Shown here piece by piece: positions 36,863 through 48,195 of a DNA stretch of 64,000 nucleotides (its first letter is position 1; every line of letters begins with the position of its first letter). Source of the DNA: Cephalopachus bancanus (taxonomy: Eukaryota; Chordata; Mammalia; Primates; Tarsiidae); assembly GCA_027257055.1 (NCBI GenBank), contig JAPVLO010000233.1, positions 1,798,001-1,862,000 on the forward strand, given 5' to 3'. The notes below the pieces were generated by a model, which searched no databases, was not told where the DNA came from, and worked only from the letters and a program-made list of their open reading frames with translations. Made by a program: the position numbers and the translations under genes.

Positions 36863-37107
36863 TTGGTTTTTGTAACTAACACACTTAGTTTTATAGGAAA
36901 AACAACAACCACGTTTCTGTTGGAGTACTTGTGAGTGTATCTATATCTCTTCCCTAGCATTCTCATTCAACAGCAAATGTCTTCATCCCTATATCTGTTT
37001 TGAGCTATTTGCCATGGTATAGATAACTAAGTCATTGTTCTATCTTAAGAGAACTAGTGTGATTAGAAAGATATCGACAGGGCAAACAGATGGGGAATGT
37101 GATGTTT

Positions 37108-37199
37108 ATTTTATTTTAATTTTTTATTGATGTATAATATTTGTCCATATCTATGGGGTATGTGTGATATTTTGCTACATGTATAGAATGTGTAATGAT
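37108..37199 (-). mobile_element. Old L1 3'UTR, reversed, left of Alu
   Basis: TTTATTGATGTATAATATTTG, then TCTATGGGGTATGTGTGATATTTTG, then CATGTATAGAATGTGTAATGAT is a reversed L1 3'UTR that resumes after the Alu with GATCAAGTCATGGTATTTGAGATATCCATC (37,501-37,535). Confidence 0.8.
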
Positions 37200-37490
37200 T
37201 AGCCAGGCTCGGTGGCTCAGCCTGTAATCCCGCACTTTGGGAGGTCAAGGAGAGTGGATTGCCTGAGCCCGCAGGTTTGAGACCTGCCTGGGCAACTTGG
37301 CAAAACCTCATCTCTACAATAAATCAAAAACTAGCCAGGTGTGGTAGCGCGGGCCCATAGTTCCAGCTACTTGGAAGCCTGAGGCAGAAGGATTGCCGGA
37401 GCCCAGCAGGTAGAGGCTGCGGTGGCCGGGAGGGTGCCACTGCACTCCAGTCTGGGCAACAGAGTGAGACTCCAATCCCCCCCCAAAAAA
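37200..37490 (+). mobile_element. Alu with 15-bp target-site duplication
   Basis: Forward Alu starting GCCAGGCTCGGTGGCTCAGC and ending in a short A tail. It is flanked by AGAATGTGTAATGAT at 37,185-37,199 and 37,491-37,505. It lies antisense to the TEX26-like gene. Confidence 0.97.
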
Positions 37491-37505
37491 AGAATGTGTA
37501 ATGAT

Positions 37506-37625
37506 CAAGTCATGGTATTTGAGATATCCATCATCTTAAATTTTTTAAATTTTTGAGTTGTGGGGTACAAGTAGAATTTGCTACATAAGTAGGGTCCATG
37601 TAGGTGATATTTGAGCTTGCAAACA
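37506..37625 (-). mobile_element. Old L1 remainder plus a short young L1 tail
   Basis: After the old L1 resumes, TTAAATTTTTGAGTTGTGGGGTACAAG..TTTGCTACATAAGTAGGG..AGGTGATATTTGAGC suggests another short reversed L1 tail. The boundary is unclear. Confidence 0.45.
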
Positions 37626-37739
37626 TAACACTTGGAACTGTGGCTCTCACATGCAAGTGACACAGCAGAATCACAAAACACAGCTGCTGAACCTAGCCCA
37701 GGTATTGGTCACCTCCAGAAATGGGTCCCAGGCACTTAT

Positions 37740-38140
37740 ACTGTGTATGACCTTCCCATGTACCTAAAAACCACTGACTCAGAGCTTTGAATAAGGTTCT
37801 ACAGAATCCCAGAGAGAGTGAGAGGGTCTGAGCTGGGGAAGAGGATGAAGACAAGGATAAAAGAAAGCACAGCCAGGGGCTTTGGTCATGGGTCAACAAG
37901 CAGCCAAGAGTGTCCAGAGTGTCCATGGTTGGTGGGAGCCTGGGGCTTGCGGGGCAGGGAGGAGCGGCTGAGGGTGGCATGGGAGAGGTAAGTCAGGGCC
38001 AGGTTGTGAGGGGCCTTGAATGTCTGGTCCACACAGACCAAGATGGACCAGCACAGACGTGGAATAGTTGAGGATGAAGCAGAGAAAGAACACTCAGGGC
38101 CTAGACTTAGTCTGAGCTTTGAAGACAAAGATTAAGTCTC
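37740..38140 (-). mobile_element. L2 LINE part, reversed
   Basis: Reversed L2 vocabulary: CAGCCAAGAGTGTCCAGAG, then GGTAAGTCAGGGCCAGGTTGTGAGGGGCCTTGAATG (the usual GGGCCTTGTAGGCC region). Diverged. A short MER5-like piece may precede it at 37,640-37,710. Confidence 0.5.
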
Positions 38141-38859
38141 ACTCTATTGATCCTCAGTACTTATCACAATAATAAACCTCATTAAATATTTACAAAATGA
38201 ATGAGTGAAGAAAAAAACCCTAGAAACATAATTGCTATGGATTAACAATTAATATCTGAACCACACTCTAGTGACCACCTATGTGACATTTGCTTAAGTT
38301 AACCACTAGCAAACTGTGTATTGTTCATTCCATAGCATGGGTTTAGTTCTTCTCAACTGTTTTTGTTGTCTTTATAAAGTTTCACGTTAATGAACTTCTC
38401 CACACTTTACTAAGAAGAGAGGTTCCTGATACAAAGAGACCCAAACAATGCCTGAAACTCCCACAGTGGTGCTAAAGAACGGACAGAAGTGACTGCCATG
38501 TCTCAGAGCTAACCTGACCCAGCAACCCCTCTCAGAGGGCCGCACCTGCCCCTCCTGAATTCAGACCAGGCTGGCTTCTTTCCCACTTGAGTGGCACTGG
38601 AGTAGTTTATCCCACTGAAGATTAGGTATGGCATCTTCAGAAAGGCCCAAACCAAAAGTAAATCTACAACAAGGACCATTCAAAACCACTGGGACCATGG
38701 GCATGTAATCTGAGCCAGGTGGGAACCAAGTCCACTGTCTATCACCTCTTCCATTTCATCAAAGCCAAGTTCTCCAAGCCTGAATGTGAAAACAAGCACC
38801 TTTTAGTACTTCTCACTCATTTGTCTTAATTCAGTAATGGGAAAACAAAGCCAAGACAC
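38140..38859. other. Intron sequence, no feature recognised
   Basis: Begins with CAATAATAAACCTCATTAAATATTTACAAAATGAATGAGTG, a MIR/L2-like tail. Otherwise unique. Confidence 0.35.
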
Positions 38860-39480
38860 AGCCTCTGTGTGTCTCAATGAATTAGACAAACAAACACACA
38901 CAAAACAATGGCAACATCATGTGGCAAGATCTGCAACAGAGGTAAGAACAGGGGCTGTTAAAACATGAGGGAGGGCCATCGACCCAAAGGTGGGGGCTCA
39001 GAGAAGCCTCCTGGAGAGGAATGAAGATGATGTCTAGACTTAAGTTACAGAGAGACATAGGCTGAGAAGTAGGGAGAGAGATTCCACAGGGAGGAAGCCA
39101 TGTGTGCAGAGAGCACACGGGGCCATGGAAATGGGGCGGGGGCCCTAGAAGACTGTCGGCAGCTCGGTCCTGTCCATGAATGTGGGAGCAGTCAAGGAAG
39201 GAAGCAGAGCAGTGGCCAGAACAATCCAGATTGCACAGTATTCATATAAGGCATTCAGCTTTATCCCGAGGACAACAATGAGTCGCTGAAGAGCTTTAGG
39301 CCACAAGGTGACATCAAGCGACACATCTGGAATCTCACTCTGGCTGTAACCCAGAGAGTGGATTAATGGGGCAGAACTGGACTGGGAAGTTGGGTTAGAG
39401 GTCATCCAAGGGAGAGACATCGGTGCCCTGAGCCACAGAGGACTGTGGCGAGTGAGAGAAGCAGATGGAGGTAAGAGATT
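38860..39480 (-). mobile_element. L2 LINE part, reversed
   Basis: Reversed L2 blocks: GGGGGCTCAGAGAAGCCTCCTGGAGAG, then GGGAGAGAGATTCCACAGGGAGGAAG, then CAGCTTTATCCCGAGGACAACAATGAGTCGCTGAAGAG, then GCCACAAGGTGACATC. The same reversed L2 vocabulary recurs at 40,690-41,760. Confidence 0.6.
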
Positions 39481-39959
39481 TAGGAGGGAGTCTTGACAGG
39501 GTTAGGGTATTTTCCTCTCAAGGGGAAAAGGTAACTTGCTTATGCTGAATGGACAGCTTGGACTGGAAGCTCAAAAGCATCTTTTAAGAATGCTGACGTG
39601 TCACATGTTTTCTCATGGCCCTTAATGTTTACCTACAGGCACATAGTGAAAGGATAGGCTGAGAGCGGGAAATGCATTTTCCTTGACTCTTCCTCCTAAA
39701 TCTTAATACAATGATAAGAAAGTAGAAGCTATGCTTTTGGAGAAATACACACTTTAAGTAAAATTGACTTTGTTAATTTTGTCTTTTCAGAAACAGACTT
39801 CCTGGTACCTGATATCAGAGGTATCTCATAGTGTATCGAGCTTGCCTAGGGTAAAGGGAATTTACAAGGCCTAAGACATCAGACATTGGTCAAGGATTGC
39901 AAAAGTCATGAAACTTGTAATTACAAAAGGAAGATACAGGAGAATTAGAATCCTTGTCA

Positions 39960-40195
39960 AGTCCTTCTCTAGGGGCTATGATAACATGGACAGACATTAG
40001 TGGGTCTCTGTGTCACAGGATCTCCAAGACACCCACAGGTGTCGATGAGGAAGTCACGGCAGTCACGTGCAATATCTCCAAGAAAAGGATTTAAGCCAGG
40101 ACTCTGGGGGGCTATGACGCCACACTCACCTAGAGTGTAGGCCCGATCCCTTTCTATGGGGGGGTATGAAGCTTTCTTAAACAAATCTTTTTCCA
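39960..40195 (+). mobile_element. Solo LTR in the intron, left of an Alu insertion
   Basis: Its 3' half, on both sides of the Alu, matches 58,640-58,815: AAGCTTTCTTAAACAAATC, then (after the Alu) TGTGTTGTAATTCTTTGCC, GGATCTCTGGGTTACC, CCACCCTCACCCTGTCCAGACCCTAACA. The 5' boundary is not resolved and could reach about 39,495. Confidence 0.6.
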
Positions 40196-40504
40196 GCAGG
40201 GCTTGGTGGCTCAGCCTGTAATCCTGCACCTTTGGGAGGCTAAGGTGAGTGGATTGCCTGAGCCCGCGGGTTCGAGACCCGCCTGGGCAACTTGGCGAGG
40301 CCTCATCTCTACAATAAATCAAAAAATCAGCCAGGCGTGGTAGCGCGCGCCTATCGTTCCAGCTACTTGGAAGGCTGAGGCGGAAGGATCACCGGAGCCC
40401 AGCAGGTTGAGGCTGCAGTGGTTGGGAACGGCCACTGCACTCCAGTCTGGGCGACAGAGTGAGACTCCAACTCAAAAACAAATAAATAAAATAAATAAAT
40501 CAAT
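40196..40504 (+). mobile_element. Alu with 13-bp target-site duplication
   Basis: Forward, near-complete Alu (GCAGGGCTTGGTGGCTCAGC at its start). It is flanked by AAATCTTTTTCCA at 40,183-40,195 and 40,505-40,517. It keeps many CpGs (GCCCGCGGGTTCGAGACCCG, TAGCGCGCGCC), so it is among the youngest in the window. Confidence 0.97.
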
Positions 40505-40517
40505 AAATCTTTTTCCA

Positions 40518-40625
40518 CCTCTGTGTGTTGTAATTCTTTGCCTTTATTCGGATCTCTGGGTTACCTGTGCTGCGCCCCCCTCCCACCTCTAACCATCCAC
40601 CCTCACCCTGTCCAGACCCTAACAC
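40518..40625 (+). mobile_element. Solo LTR, right of the Alu insertion
   Basis: Continues the LTR to CCCTAACA at about 40,625, the same terminus as the related LTR at 58,287-58,815. Confidence 0.6.
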
Positions 40626-40689
40626 ATAAGACTTTTGATCTCATGCTCAACTAACTTCAAAAAGTATAAGTCCCAAACGCCCCCTCTGT

Positions 40690-41760
40690 CCTTCGGCAAA
40701 CACAGAGCTCTTTCTCTATACCAGGTGCTGCACTAGGCCCTGAGTAGATCAAGGCCTCTGGGGAGGTTGCTGAACAGTCCGGGAAAGAGTAGAACAAAAA
40801 GAAGAATCAGTAACAGATGACCTCAGAGTGCCAGGAGGAGACACACCTCCTCAGGCAACTTAATAAGGAAAGGTCGCACAGAGGAGGTGGCATCTAAGAG
40901 GCGGTGACGTCTACAGAATGACAAAGTGAAATCACAGAGACCACGGGGGAAGAGCGTTTTTGGTAAAGAGGACAGTCTGCTGAGTGGCCCAAGGTGGGAA
41001 GGAAGGTGGCATCTTTCAGGAATGAAAACAAGAGGTCCATGTGTCTGGGGCCTAGGGAATGGGCAAGGTGGCGTCGGTGAAGGGGTAGAAGCCAAGAGAA
41101 GGAACTGGGACGTGAATGTTATTCCAAGTACAATAGAGAGCCAGTGAAACGAAGCCATAGAATAATATGACCCAACTTAGATGTCCCAGCTTTTATCCCG
41201 AAGACAATGGGGAGTTGCTGATGGGTTCTAAGCCATAAAGTGACTTCAATTTGCATATCTGGAATCTCACTCCATCTGTGGTATGGACAGCGGATTAGAG
41301 GCAGCAAAGCTGGAACAGATCATCTATCTACCTTGTGGCGACAGAACTGGAGGAACCGATAAACAATTCAGGAAGCTCAGCTGCCGGGGAAGGAGAAGGT
41401 GATGAGTTGGAGCACTCGAAGGTCTTTACTCAGCACCCAAACCTATGGAACCAAGGGCCTCAGGGGATTAGGCTAGTTGTCCTTTAAAGGAATCAGAAAG
41501 TCTCAGAGTTAGAGGTCAAATAGAAATATGGCCAGAAAGCAAGAGCCAAAGAGATGGGGGAAGCTAGGAGCGTGTGGAAATCCAGAAGTGCTAACAAGAG
41601 TGGTCCAGGAAGGCGTGGGCAGCCAATAGCACTGAATGCTTCTCCAAGGTTGGCTACGATGGGGGTGGAAACGTCTCCACTGAAGGTCACGGAGGGGTGG
41701 GGCTCGACAGGAGCAGTTTCGATGACTAGATGTGGGCAAAACAGGTTTGGAAGGGGTTGA
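40690..41760 (-). mobile_element. L2 LINE part, reversed, long
   Basis: Reversed L2: ATACCAGGTGCTGCACTAGGCCCTGAG, then AGAGGTGGCATCTAAGAG-like text, then AAGGTGGCATCTTTCAGG, then GAGAGCCAGTGAAACGAAGCC, then CGAAGACAATGGGGAGTTGCTGATGGG. The 168- and 111-codon minus-strand frames here come from L2 composition. Confidence 0.6.
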
Positions 41761-42796
41761 GAAGTCAAAAGCTTAGCAGTGCTTCCCATGAAACCCATCA
41801 GACAGAAAGCCGTGCATTCAGGAATCTTCCATCCCCAAACTCCATCAGAAGGGCCGTACACTAGAAATGTTGGCACACTTTTAGAAGATGGAAACCGAAT
41901 GGAGGTCCAGGAAAGTGAAGGAAGCTGACACCGAGATGACTGCAGAAGAGAACAACAAAGAAGTGAGACGAGCACGCGGAAGAACTCTGGCAGGCTCAAA
42001 CTCGGAGGTCACCGGTGCGTACAAAGGCAGAGAGCCAGGCTCATGGCTGAACACAGAGGCTTGGCTGAGAGCTTGGATGCAGAGTGGTTTCCCAGATCAA
42101 CTTCTCAACCCCACGCAGTCGTATGACTGTCCCTTCCCAAACTGAACCAAAAGCTCCAGACTTGAGGACACAATCACAGTAGATGAGAGGAGTGACAGGA
42201 TGGACTAACTCATCCTCTCATCACCCAAGTCCAGTTCCAGCTAACAAGTCCCCTCTCTGGACAGAGTTTCCAAAATATTTGAGCACCTCCTCTGTAGGTT
42301 ACATGGGCCCTGAAGTTTAATATTTTGTGTGCATCCACTTTAAGAAAAAGAAGAGTACCCAGAAGTGATATTTAAGTTTTATTACTTGTGTAATAAATCT
42401 GCTTCTGTTCCCTTGTAAATATGAAGACAACAAAATTTTCATTAGATCTTTAAGACACTCATAGAAAAATAGAGACAGTGAAAGGAACAGATGAAAACAC
42501 TAAAAATTAAGTGTATCATAAATATCTGAACATTTTAAGAGAATGATTGCATCTATAAAACAAGAACAGAATGCTGCTTTTAAAAAATAATTGGAGAAAG
42601 CAAGAAAGAGAGATTTGGAAATAAAAATATGAGAGCTGCAATGAAAATTTAATAGAAAAGGACTAAAAAGCAGAGAATTTTTCGAACAAGTATAACATAA
42701 ATTCAAAGAGAAAAATACTGGGAGAGAAAAGGTAAGAAGATTAATTCAAGGTTCAGTCAACTATCCGGTAGCTTCCTAAGAAAGGGTATATAACTT
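41761..42796. other. Intron sequence, partly A-rich LINE-like
   Basis: Bases 42,340-42,770 are A-rich with LINE ORF1-like wording (GAAAAATAGAGACAG, GAACAGATGAAAACAC). They may be the far end of the HAL1/L1ME-like element that continues after the Alu at 43,085, in which case an orientation change is needed. Unresolved. Confidence 0.35.
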
Positions 42797-43073
42797 TTTT
42801 TTTTGAGACATGATCTCACTGTTGCCCAGGCTGAAGTGCAGTGGCACAGTGATAGCTCACTTTATCCTCCAACTCCTGGGTTTCTAGTGACCCTTCTGCC
42901 TCAGCCTCCCAAGTAGCAAGGATTACAGGCACACACCACCATACCCAGCTGATTTTTGAATTTTTTATAGAGACAGCATCTCACTATGTTGCCTAGGTTG
43001 GTCCTGAATTCTTGGCCTCAAGCAATCCTCCTGCCTGTGCTGAGTTTACAGGTATCAACCACCTTGCTTGGTG
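42797..43073 (-). mobile_element. Alu, older (J-like), reversed
   Basis: TTTTTTTTTTGAGACATGATCTC, then GTTGCCCAGGCTGAAGTGCAGTGG, then AGCCTCCCAAGTAGCAAGGATTACAGG, then GTTGCCTAGGTTGGTCCTGAATTC, ending ACCTTGCTTGGTG. It lacks the window's diagnostic Alu changes, so it predates them. Confidence 0.9.
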
Positions 43074-43084
43074 AAGGAACTTTT

Positions 43085-43510
43085 TTGAGTGTATTCTTTG
43101 CAATCTGGAAATATGTTTTTTTCTTCATTACTTGCTTGATAGTTTGGCTGGATATAGACTTCTAGGTTTAAAATAATTTTTCTTCTGAATACATTCTTCC
43201 AAATGTCTTCTGGCACCCAGGATGTCTATGAAGAAGACAGATGCCATTTTAATTCTTGATCTTTTTGTACTTTTGTCCCCCTGGAAACTCTTAAGAACTT
43301 CTCCTTGTTCCTGACATTCCGAAATTACACACTTACAAGCATTAGTAAGAGTTATTTTTGCCATTTGTTATGTCAGGCATGCAGGGGTCCTTTCAATCTA
43401 GAGACTCATATCCTTCAGTTCTGGGAATTTTTTCATTCACTAGACCTTTAATATTCTTCTCTCTATTTTCTCTGTTCTCTTCTGGAACCGTGTTTGGGAA
43501 AAAATCGTGT
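43085..43510 (-). mobile_element. Ancient L1-related LINE (HAL1/L1ME-like), reversed
   Basis: Reversed landmarks: TGATAGTTTGGCTGGATATAGACTTCTAGG, then AAATGTCTTCTGGCACCCAGG, then TTCTTGATCTTTTTGTAC, then GGTCCTTTCAATCTAGAGACTCATATCCTTCAGTTCTGGGAA. These are familiar from ancient mammalian LINE ORF1-side sequence. Confidence 0.6.
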
Positions 43511-43617
43511 CAAACCGTGTATGACAAAGTATGGAGAAAATGAGGGACAGATACAAAGAAAACTAAGCACATGGATAAAAAGTCAATTATGAACTCTGGT
43601 TAAAAAAAAAATAATAA

Positions 43618-43781
43618 CAAAGGAAAGGACACAGTCACGAAATACAACCCATCTCAGCAGTATATGTTTACATACTTATTACATGTCATGTTATATAATC
43701 ACATTATGTTGTAGCATCAAATGTTAATGTATGCACTAGCAACAGAGTCTAACACAAAATTTGTAATATAATTTTTAAAAA
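43618..43781 (+). repeat. Tandem duplication, unit 1 (about 165 bp)
   Basis: CAAAGGAAAGGACACAGTCACGAAATAC through ACTAGCAACAGAGTCTAACACAAAATTTGTAATATAATT is repeated at once in unit 2 with about 15 per cent differences. Confidence 0.92.
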
Positions 43782-43782
43782 A

Positions 43783-43940
43783 CCAAAGGAAAGGAAACAG
43801 TCATGAAATACAGCCTATCTCAGCAGCACATGTTTACACACTCATTCCATGTCATGTTATGTAATCACACTATGTCCTAGCATCAAATGTTAACGCATAC
43901 ACTAGCAACAGAATCTAAAACAAAATTTGTAACATAATTA
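43783..43940 (+). repeat. Tandem duplication, unit 2
   Basis: Copy of 43,618-43,781 with many CpG-type and transition differences (CACGAAATACAACCC to CATGAAATACAGCCT). This suggests an old event. Confidence 0.92.
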
Positions 43941-43978
43941 CATTGAAAGGATGGTGGAGGGCAAGACAGAAAGTTTCA

Positions 43979-44118
43979 GGAGAGCCGAATTCTCAGCCAT
44001 CATAACAGGAGGTCTGTAATATAATGTCTAAAATGGACAAGCAAAGAAGTAGTAGAAACACAGTGTTTAAGAATATGGGGAATCACATAAGAAGAAACAT
44101 TAGAAGGACTGGAATTGA
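43979..44118 (+). repeat. Direct duplication, copy A (140 bp)
   Basis: GGAGAGCCGAATTCTCAGCC through AGAAGGACTGGAATTGA recurs at 44,767-44,906 with only about six differences in 140 positions. Confidence 0.95.
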
Positions 44119-44329
44119 TTGCCAATGGAAAGTAGTAGTGGGGTGGAGAAGGGTGGGTCCAGGAACTGCTGTTATTTCTTTGTAAGTCTTCAAGTAATAT
44201 TTAAGCATATACATAAATCAGTTGATGAAAAGTGCATTTTAATTTTTAAAAAAGGAAATGAGAAATGGGGAATTGGAAACAGCATGTATAACTTGACCCT
44301 GAAAGCAATTTTAGCCATGAAGGAGGTGG

Positions 44330-44525
44330 TTCAGATCAGGGGAGTCAGGCTGCCTGGGTTCAAATTCTAGACTCCACCCACCTATCACTGACTGGGCGAC
44401 CCTGGGCAGATGGACTTAATCTCTCTCTGTGTTTTTTGGATTCCTTTTCTTTGGAGGTAATAGCTTCATAGGTTGTTGTGGAGATTAAATGTGCTCACTT
44501 ACAACATTATAAGCCTGCAGCAGAG
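44330..44525 (+). repeat. MIR SINE between the duplicated blocks
   Basis: CAGGCTGCCTGGGTTCAAATTC, then TGACTGGGCGACCCTGGGCAGATGGAC, then AATCTCTCTCTGTG, then TAGCTTCATAGGTTGTTGTGGAGATTAAATG is a well-preserved MIR. Confidence 0.9.
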
Positions 44526-44766
44526 CAATGAACGGTACCCCAAAGAAGACATAGGGTCGAGGGAGAGCTCTTGTTTCCGTTTTCATTTGGAATAGACTAG
44601 ATGGGACATACTAGAGTCGATGTGTGTGCTGGTGGGGCGGGATCAATACTTTACAGGAGCAAAGGCCAGATAGCTGCAGAAGCAGAGAGCTTGTCCAGGG
44701 GAGAGAAGACAGACCCACTGTTCACAGGAAGTGATGGGCCTCTTGGGATGAGAGACAGAGGATGGA

Positions 44767-44906
44767 GGAGAGCCGAATTCTCAGCCATCATAACAGGAGG
44801 TCTGTAATATAATGTCTAAAATGGACAAGCAAAGAAGCAGTAGAAACAGAGTACTTAAGAATATGGGGAATCACATAAGAAGAACCCTTAGAAGGACTGG
44901 AATTGA
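44767..44906 (+). repeat. Direct duplication, copy B (140 bp)
   Basis: Near-identical to 43,979-44,118, offset 788 bp. Sequence on either side of the two copies does not match. Both edges are sharp. Confidence 0.95.
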
Positions 44907-45689
44907 GACACGCAGGCCCTGAGACATTCATCATTATCCTCTCCTGATACTCAAAAAGTCTCAGGAGGACAAGGGGCCTCAGTGCTCCTGATTCGTGTTC
45001 AGGGTTCACACAGCAGCCAGCCTCCCTCGGCTGGTGTTGGGTATCCTTCTTTTGTCACCAAAGAGCCGGGAGAACACCGGCATGCCAGTCACCATTTTGT
45101 TATGCGGCTTGGAGCGGTGGCCAGAGTGGGTTGTTTCCTCAGTAACTTAGGGAAAGGTTTCTGTGCCTGAGTTTTAAAATATCTACAATCAATTTTCATG
45201 AATTCTCAACAAAGCAAAGTCTTGCTGATATGCAAGAACAAAATCACACTGTGTCAGCAAATATGTCATTTATGGAAAAGGTGTCTGTATACATCGAGTT
45301 CATTTTTGACCCTTGAGACATGGGGGCAAGGTAGGGACAAAGTTATGGTGACATTTCTACCCACCCTACAGAAAACCAGTCAAAAGCACTCCCAGTTACA
45401 GAACCCTAAGGGCAGAGCCAAGTAAATCATGGGAGAATCTAGCTTCTCGCAAAAGAAAATCTGCATAGCAGAACTCCCATCCCAGAAGGGGACATGTGCT
45501 CTCCCAGGAAGCATGGAGGACATGCCAGATTTTTCCTCTCTACCCAGGAAGAGAAGAAAATGGCCCTTGCCACATACTCCTTGGTTGCCTTACTTATCTA
45601 TAGAAGGTACCACCACTGCACCCACACAGGACCCCTGGCTCCTTATTCTCGTCATCTATTAGTCACTCATCCTTGTCATGCATTCATTT
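44907..45689. other. Intron sequence, no feature recognised
   Basis: Unique, with a block near 45,430-45,660 open on the plus strand but without splice context. Confidence 0.35.
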
Positions 45690-46153
45690 GCTCAACTGAT
45701 GTTTCTTTTCCTCACCCATGATGAACCAGGCACTGGGGTGGGTACAGGTGACACAAAAATGTGAGCCCAAAAGCTGCAGTCCTACCATCACCCTCCCCCT
45801 GCTGATCCTGTCTCCACCCACACTGCCCTGCATCAAACCACCTTCTCCTCCCTGGGCCCCACCAGGAGCCATCAGGCTCTTTCCTCCAGGAATGGACCAC
45901 CTGTGTCCTTCACTCTCCAGCCAGTACAAGGTTTCTTGAGCCCACACCTGAACTGTGTCACTGCCCGAATAAAAGCCTCTTAATAGCTCCTGGGATAAAC
46001 TCTCAGCCATCCATCTTGCAAGACCCTTCCAAACAGGATGCTCTCTGCCAATGCTGGTCTCCTCTCTCAGCTCTCCCTAGATTGCCAAATTCATACTGAA
46101 ATTCTTTTAGTTCCTCAAATATTCCTCTAGGGCTTCCCAATCCTGCAACAATA
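45690..46153 (+). mobile_element. L2-like LINE part, left of mariner copy 3
   Basis: Pyrimidine-rich forward text (AAACCACCTTCTCCTCCCTGG, then TCTTTCCTCCAGGAATGG, then TCTCTCAGCTCTCCCTAGATTGCC, then CTTTTAGTTCCTCAAATATTCC) compatible with L2. It resumes after the mariner with GGGAAGCCTTTTCTGACCTCCCCCC. Confidence 0.45.
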
Positions 46154-46714
46154 CAAGTGGGAGCCCCAAATAACTGGAATTTATTATAAAAGACTGTGTA
46201 TTTCTTCTTACAGGTTTACACTTCCGTCACCTTCAAAGCACTCTCCGTTGGATGTAATACACCTTTCGAGATGCTTTTTTCACTGCTCAGACACAGGGTT
46301 TGAACTGTCCATTTGGATGCCTTTTAGTGCTTCTGCCATTTTTGGTTTCACCTCTTCCATGTCGGCAAATCATTTCCCCTTGGGGACTTTTTTCATCAGG
46401 GAAACAAAAAAGAAAGTTGCTCCAGGCGAATAGGGAGGGTGGGGCACAGGGGTCATGCCATTTTGGGACCAAAAACTGCTGAGCACTCAGCACAGTATGG
46501 GCAGGTGTGCTTATAAATTACCCATCATGAAATGGGCAAATATGTTGAAAGAATCTCCAAAAAAACAAAACAAAAACAAACTCACTGAAGCCAAATGCAA
46601 TCTCTCACAACAACGCTAGGTGGTACACTGACGCCGATGGGTTTCTAGAACACTTACCTAGTGGGAGAAGCCCACCCACCAGAAAGAATTCCGGGTTTTT
46701 TGGGTCCCACCTGG
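46154..46714 (-). mobile_element. Non-autonomous Tc1/mariner element, copy 3
   Basis: Inverted ends CAAGTGGGAGCCCCAAATAAC and, reversed, CCAGGTGGGACCCAAAAAAC, flanked by TA at 46,152-46,153 and 46,715-46,716. The minus strand retains transposase C-terminal text (46,287-46,493: SPDEKSPQGE..RHGRGETKNGRS is the frame-shifted shadow of the conserved tail). It lies in the intron about 300 bases beyond the donor of exon 47,013-47,169. It is deleted internally in the same way as copies 1 and 2. Confidence 0.92.
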
Positions 46715-46716
46715 TA

Positions 46717-47169
<453 letters not shown>

Positions 47170-47651
47170 CTATCAAGGCAAACAAGAAAATCCATATAGC
47201 TTCATCTCATGAAATCAAGAATATGATTGTTTATGAGCACACATTCCTTGCAGTCCCTTGCACCCAGCTACTATACTGGGATTGCGTGTGTGCAGGAAGA
47301 CTGTCAAAGGGGACCCTTGATTTTCCTAGCGAAAACATGGATACTTTGTGCATTTCCTTGAGTTTTCACATGGAAGGCAAAAAATGAGATTGAGAATGTC
47401 AAAACGCTGTGCTTCCACAACCAGAAATCTACAGACAAAATCAGGAGAGGAGAAAACCCATGTTAATTCTACTCTGGCCAGACATTCCAAGGAGCAGAGA
47501 CAGTGGTTGGCTTCCACTTGGGAACCCCAGAGAGAAACACTGCCTCCCATACAAAAGCCTCAGAAACTTCTGAAAGACAGGGACAGCAGGCTGGGTCGTG
47601 GCCAGCAGTATCGGCACGCTTTTATTTCTCCTGTCTTAAAAAGAAAACCCT
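47170..47651. other. Intron sequence, no feature recognised
   Basis: Unique. The 119-codon plus-strand frame (47,348-47,707) runs into the Alu and is chance. Confidence 0.4.
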
Positions 47652-47946
47652 GGCCGGGCTCAGTGGCTCAGCCTGTAATCCCAGCTTTGGGAGGCCGAGG
47701 CAAGTGAATTGCCTGAGCCCTCAGGTTTGAGACCTGCCCAGGCAACTTGGTGAGACCTCATCCCTACAATTAAAAAAAAAATAGCCAGGCGTGGTACTGT
47801 GCACCTGTAGTTCCAGCTACTTGGAAGGCTGAGGCAGAAGGATCGCTGGAGCCCAGCAGGTCGACGCTGGGGTGGCCGTAAGCGTGCCACTGTGCACCAG
47901 TCTGGGTAACGGACTGAGACTCCAACTCAAAAATAAAAATAAAAAA
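47652..47946 (+). mobile_element. Alu, lineage-specific type
   Basis: Forward Alu starting GGCCGGGCTCAGTGGCTCAGCC and ending AACTCAAAAATAAAAATAAAAAATAAAA. A clean duplication is not evident. Confidence 0.95.
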
Positions 47947-48195
47947 TAAAATATCCGGAATAGGTAATTCACAGAGATAAAAGCAGATTGGTGGTTGCCA
48001 GGGGCCAGGAGACAAGAAAGTAGAAAGTAACTGCTGAATGGATATAGGGTTTCCTTCTACAATGATGAAAATGTTTTCAAACAAGAGAGAGATGATGATT
48101 GTACAACAATATGGATGTACTAAATGCCAGTGAAGTGTTCACATTACAATGGTTAACTTTATATTAGTAAATTTCACTTTAATTTTAAAAAGGCG
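47947..48195 (+). mobile_element. Old L1M 3' end
   Basis: GAATAGGTAATTCACAGAG, then AAAGCAGATTGGTGGTTGCCAGGGGCCAGG, then GATGATTGTACAACAATATGGATGTACTAAATGCCAGTGAAG, then AATGGTTAACTTTATATTAGTAAATTTCAC is the L1M 3'UTR. Confidence 0.85.

Noticed and set aside
41493..41999. 168-codon open frame on the minus strand
   Set aside because: Falls on a reversed L2 and adjoining unique DNA; composition follows the pyrimidine-rich strand and no domain is seen.
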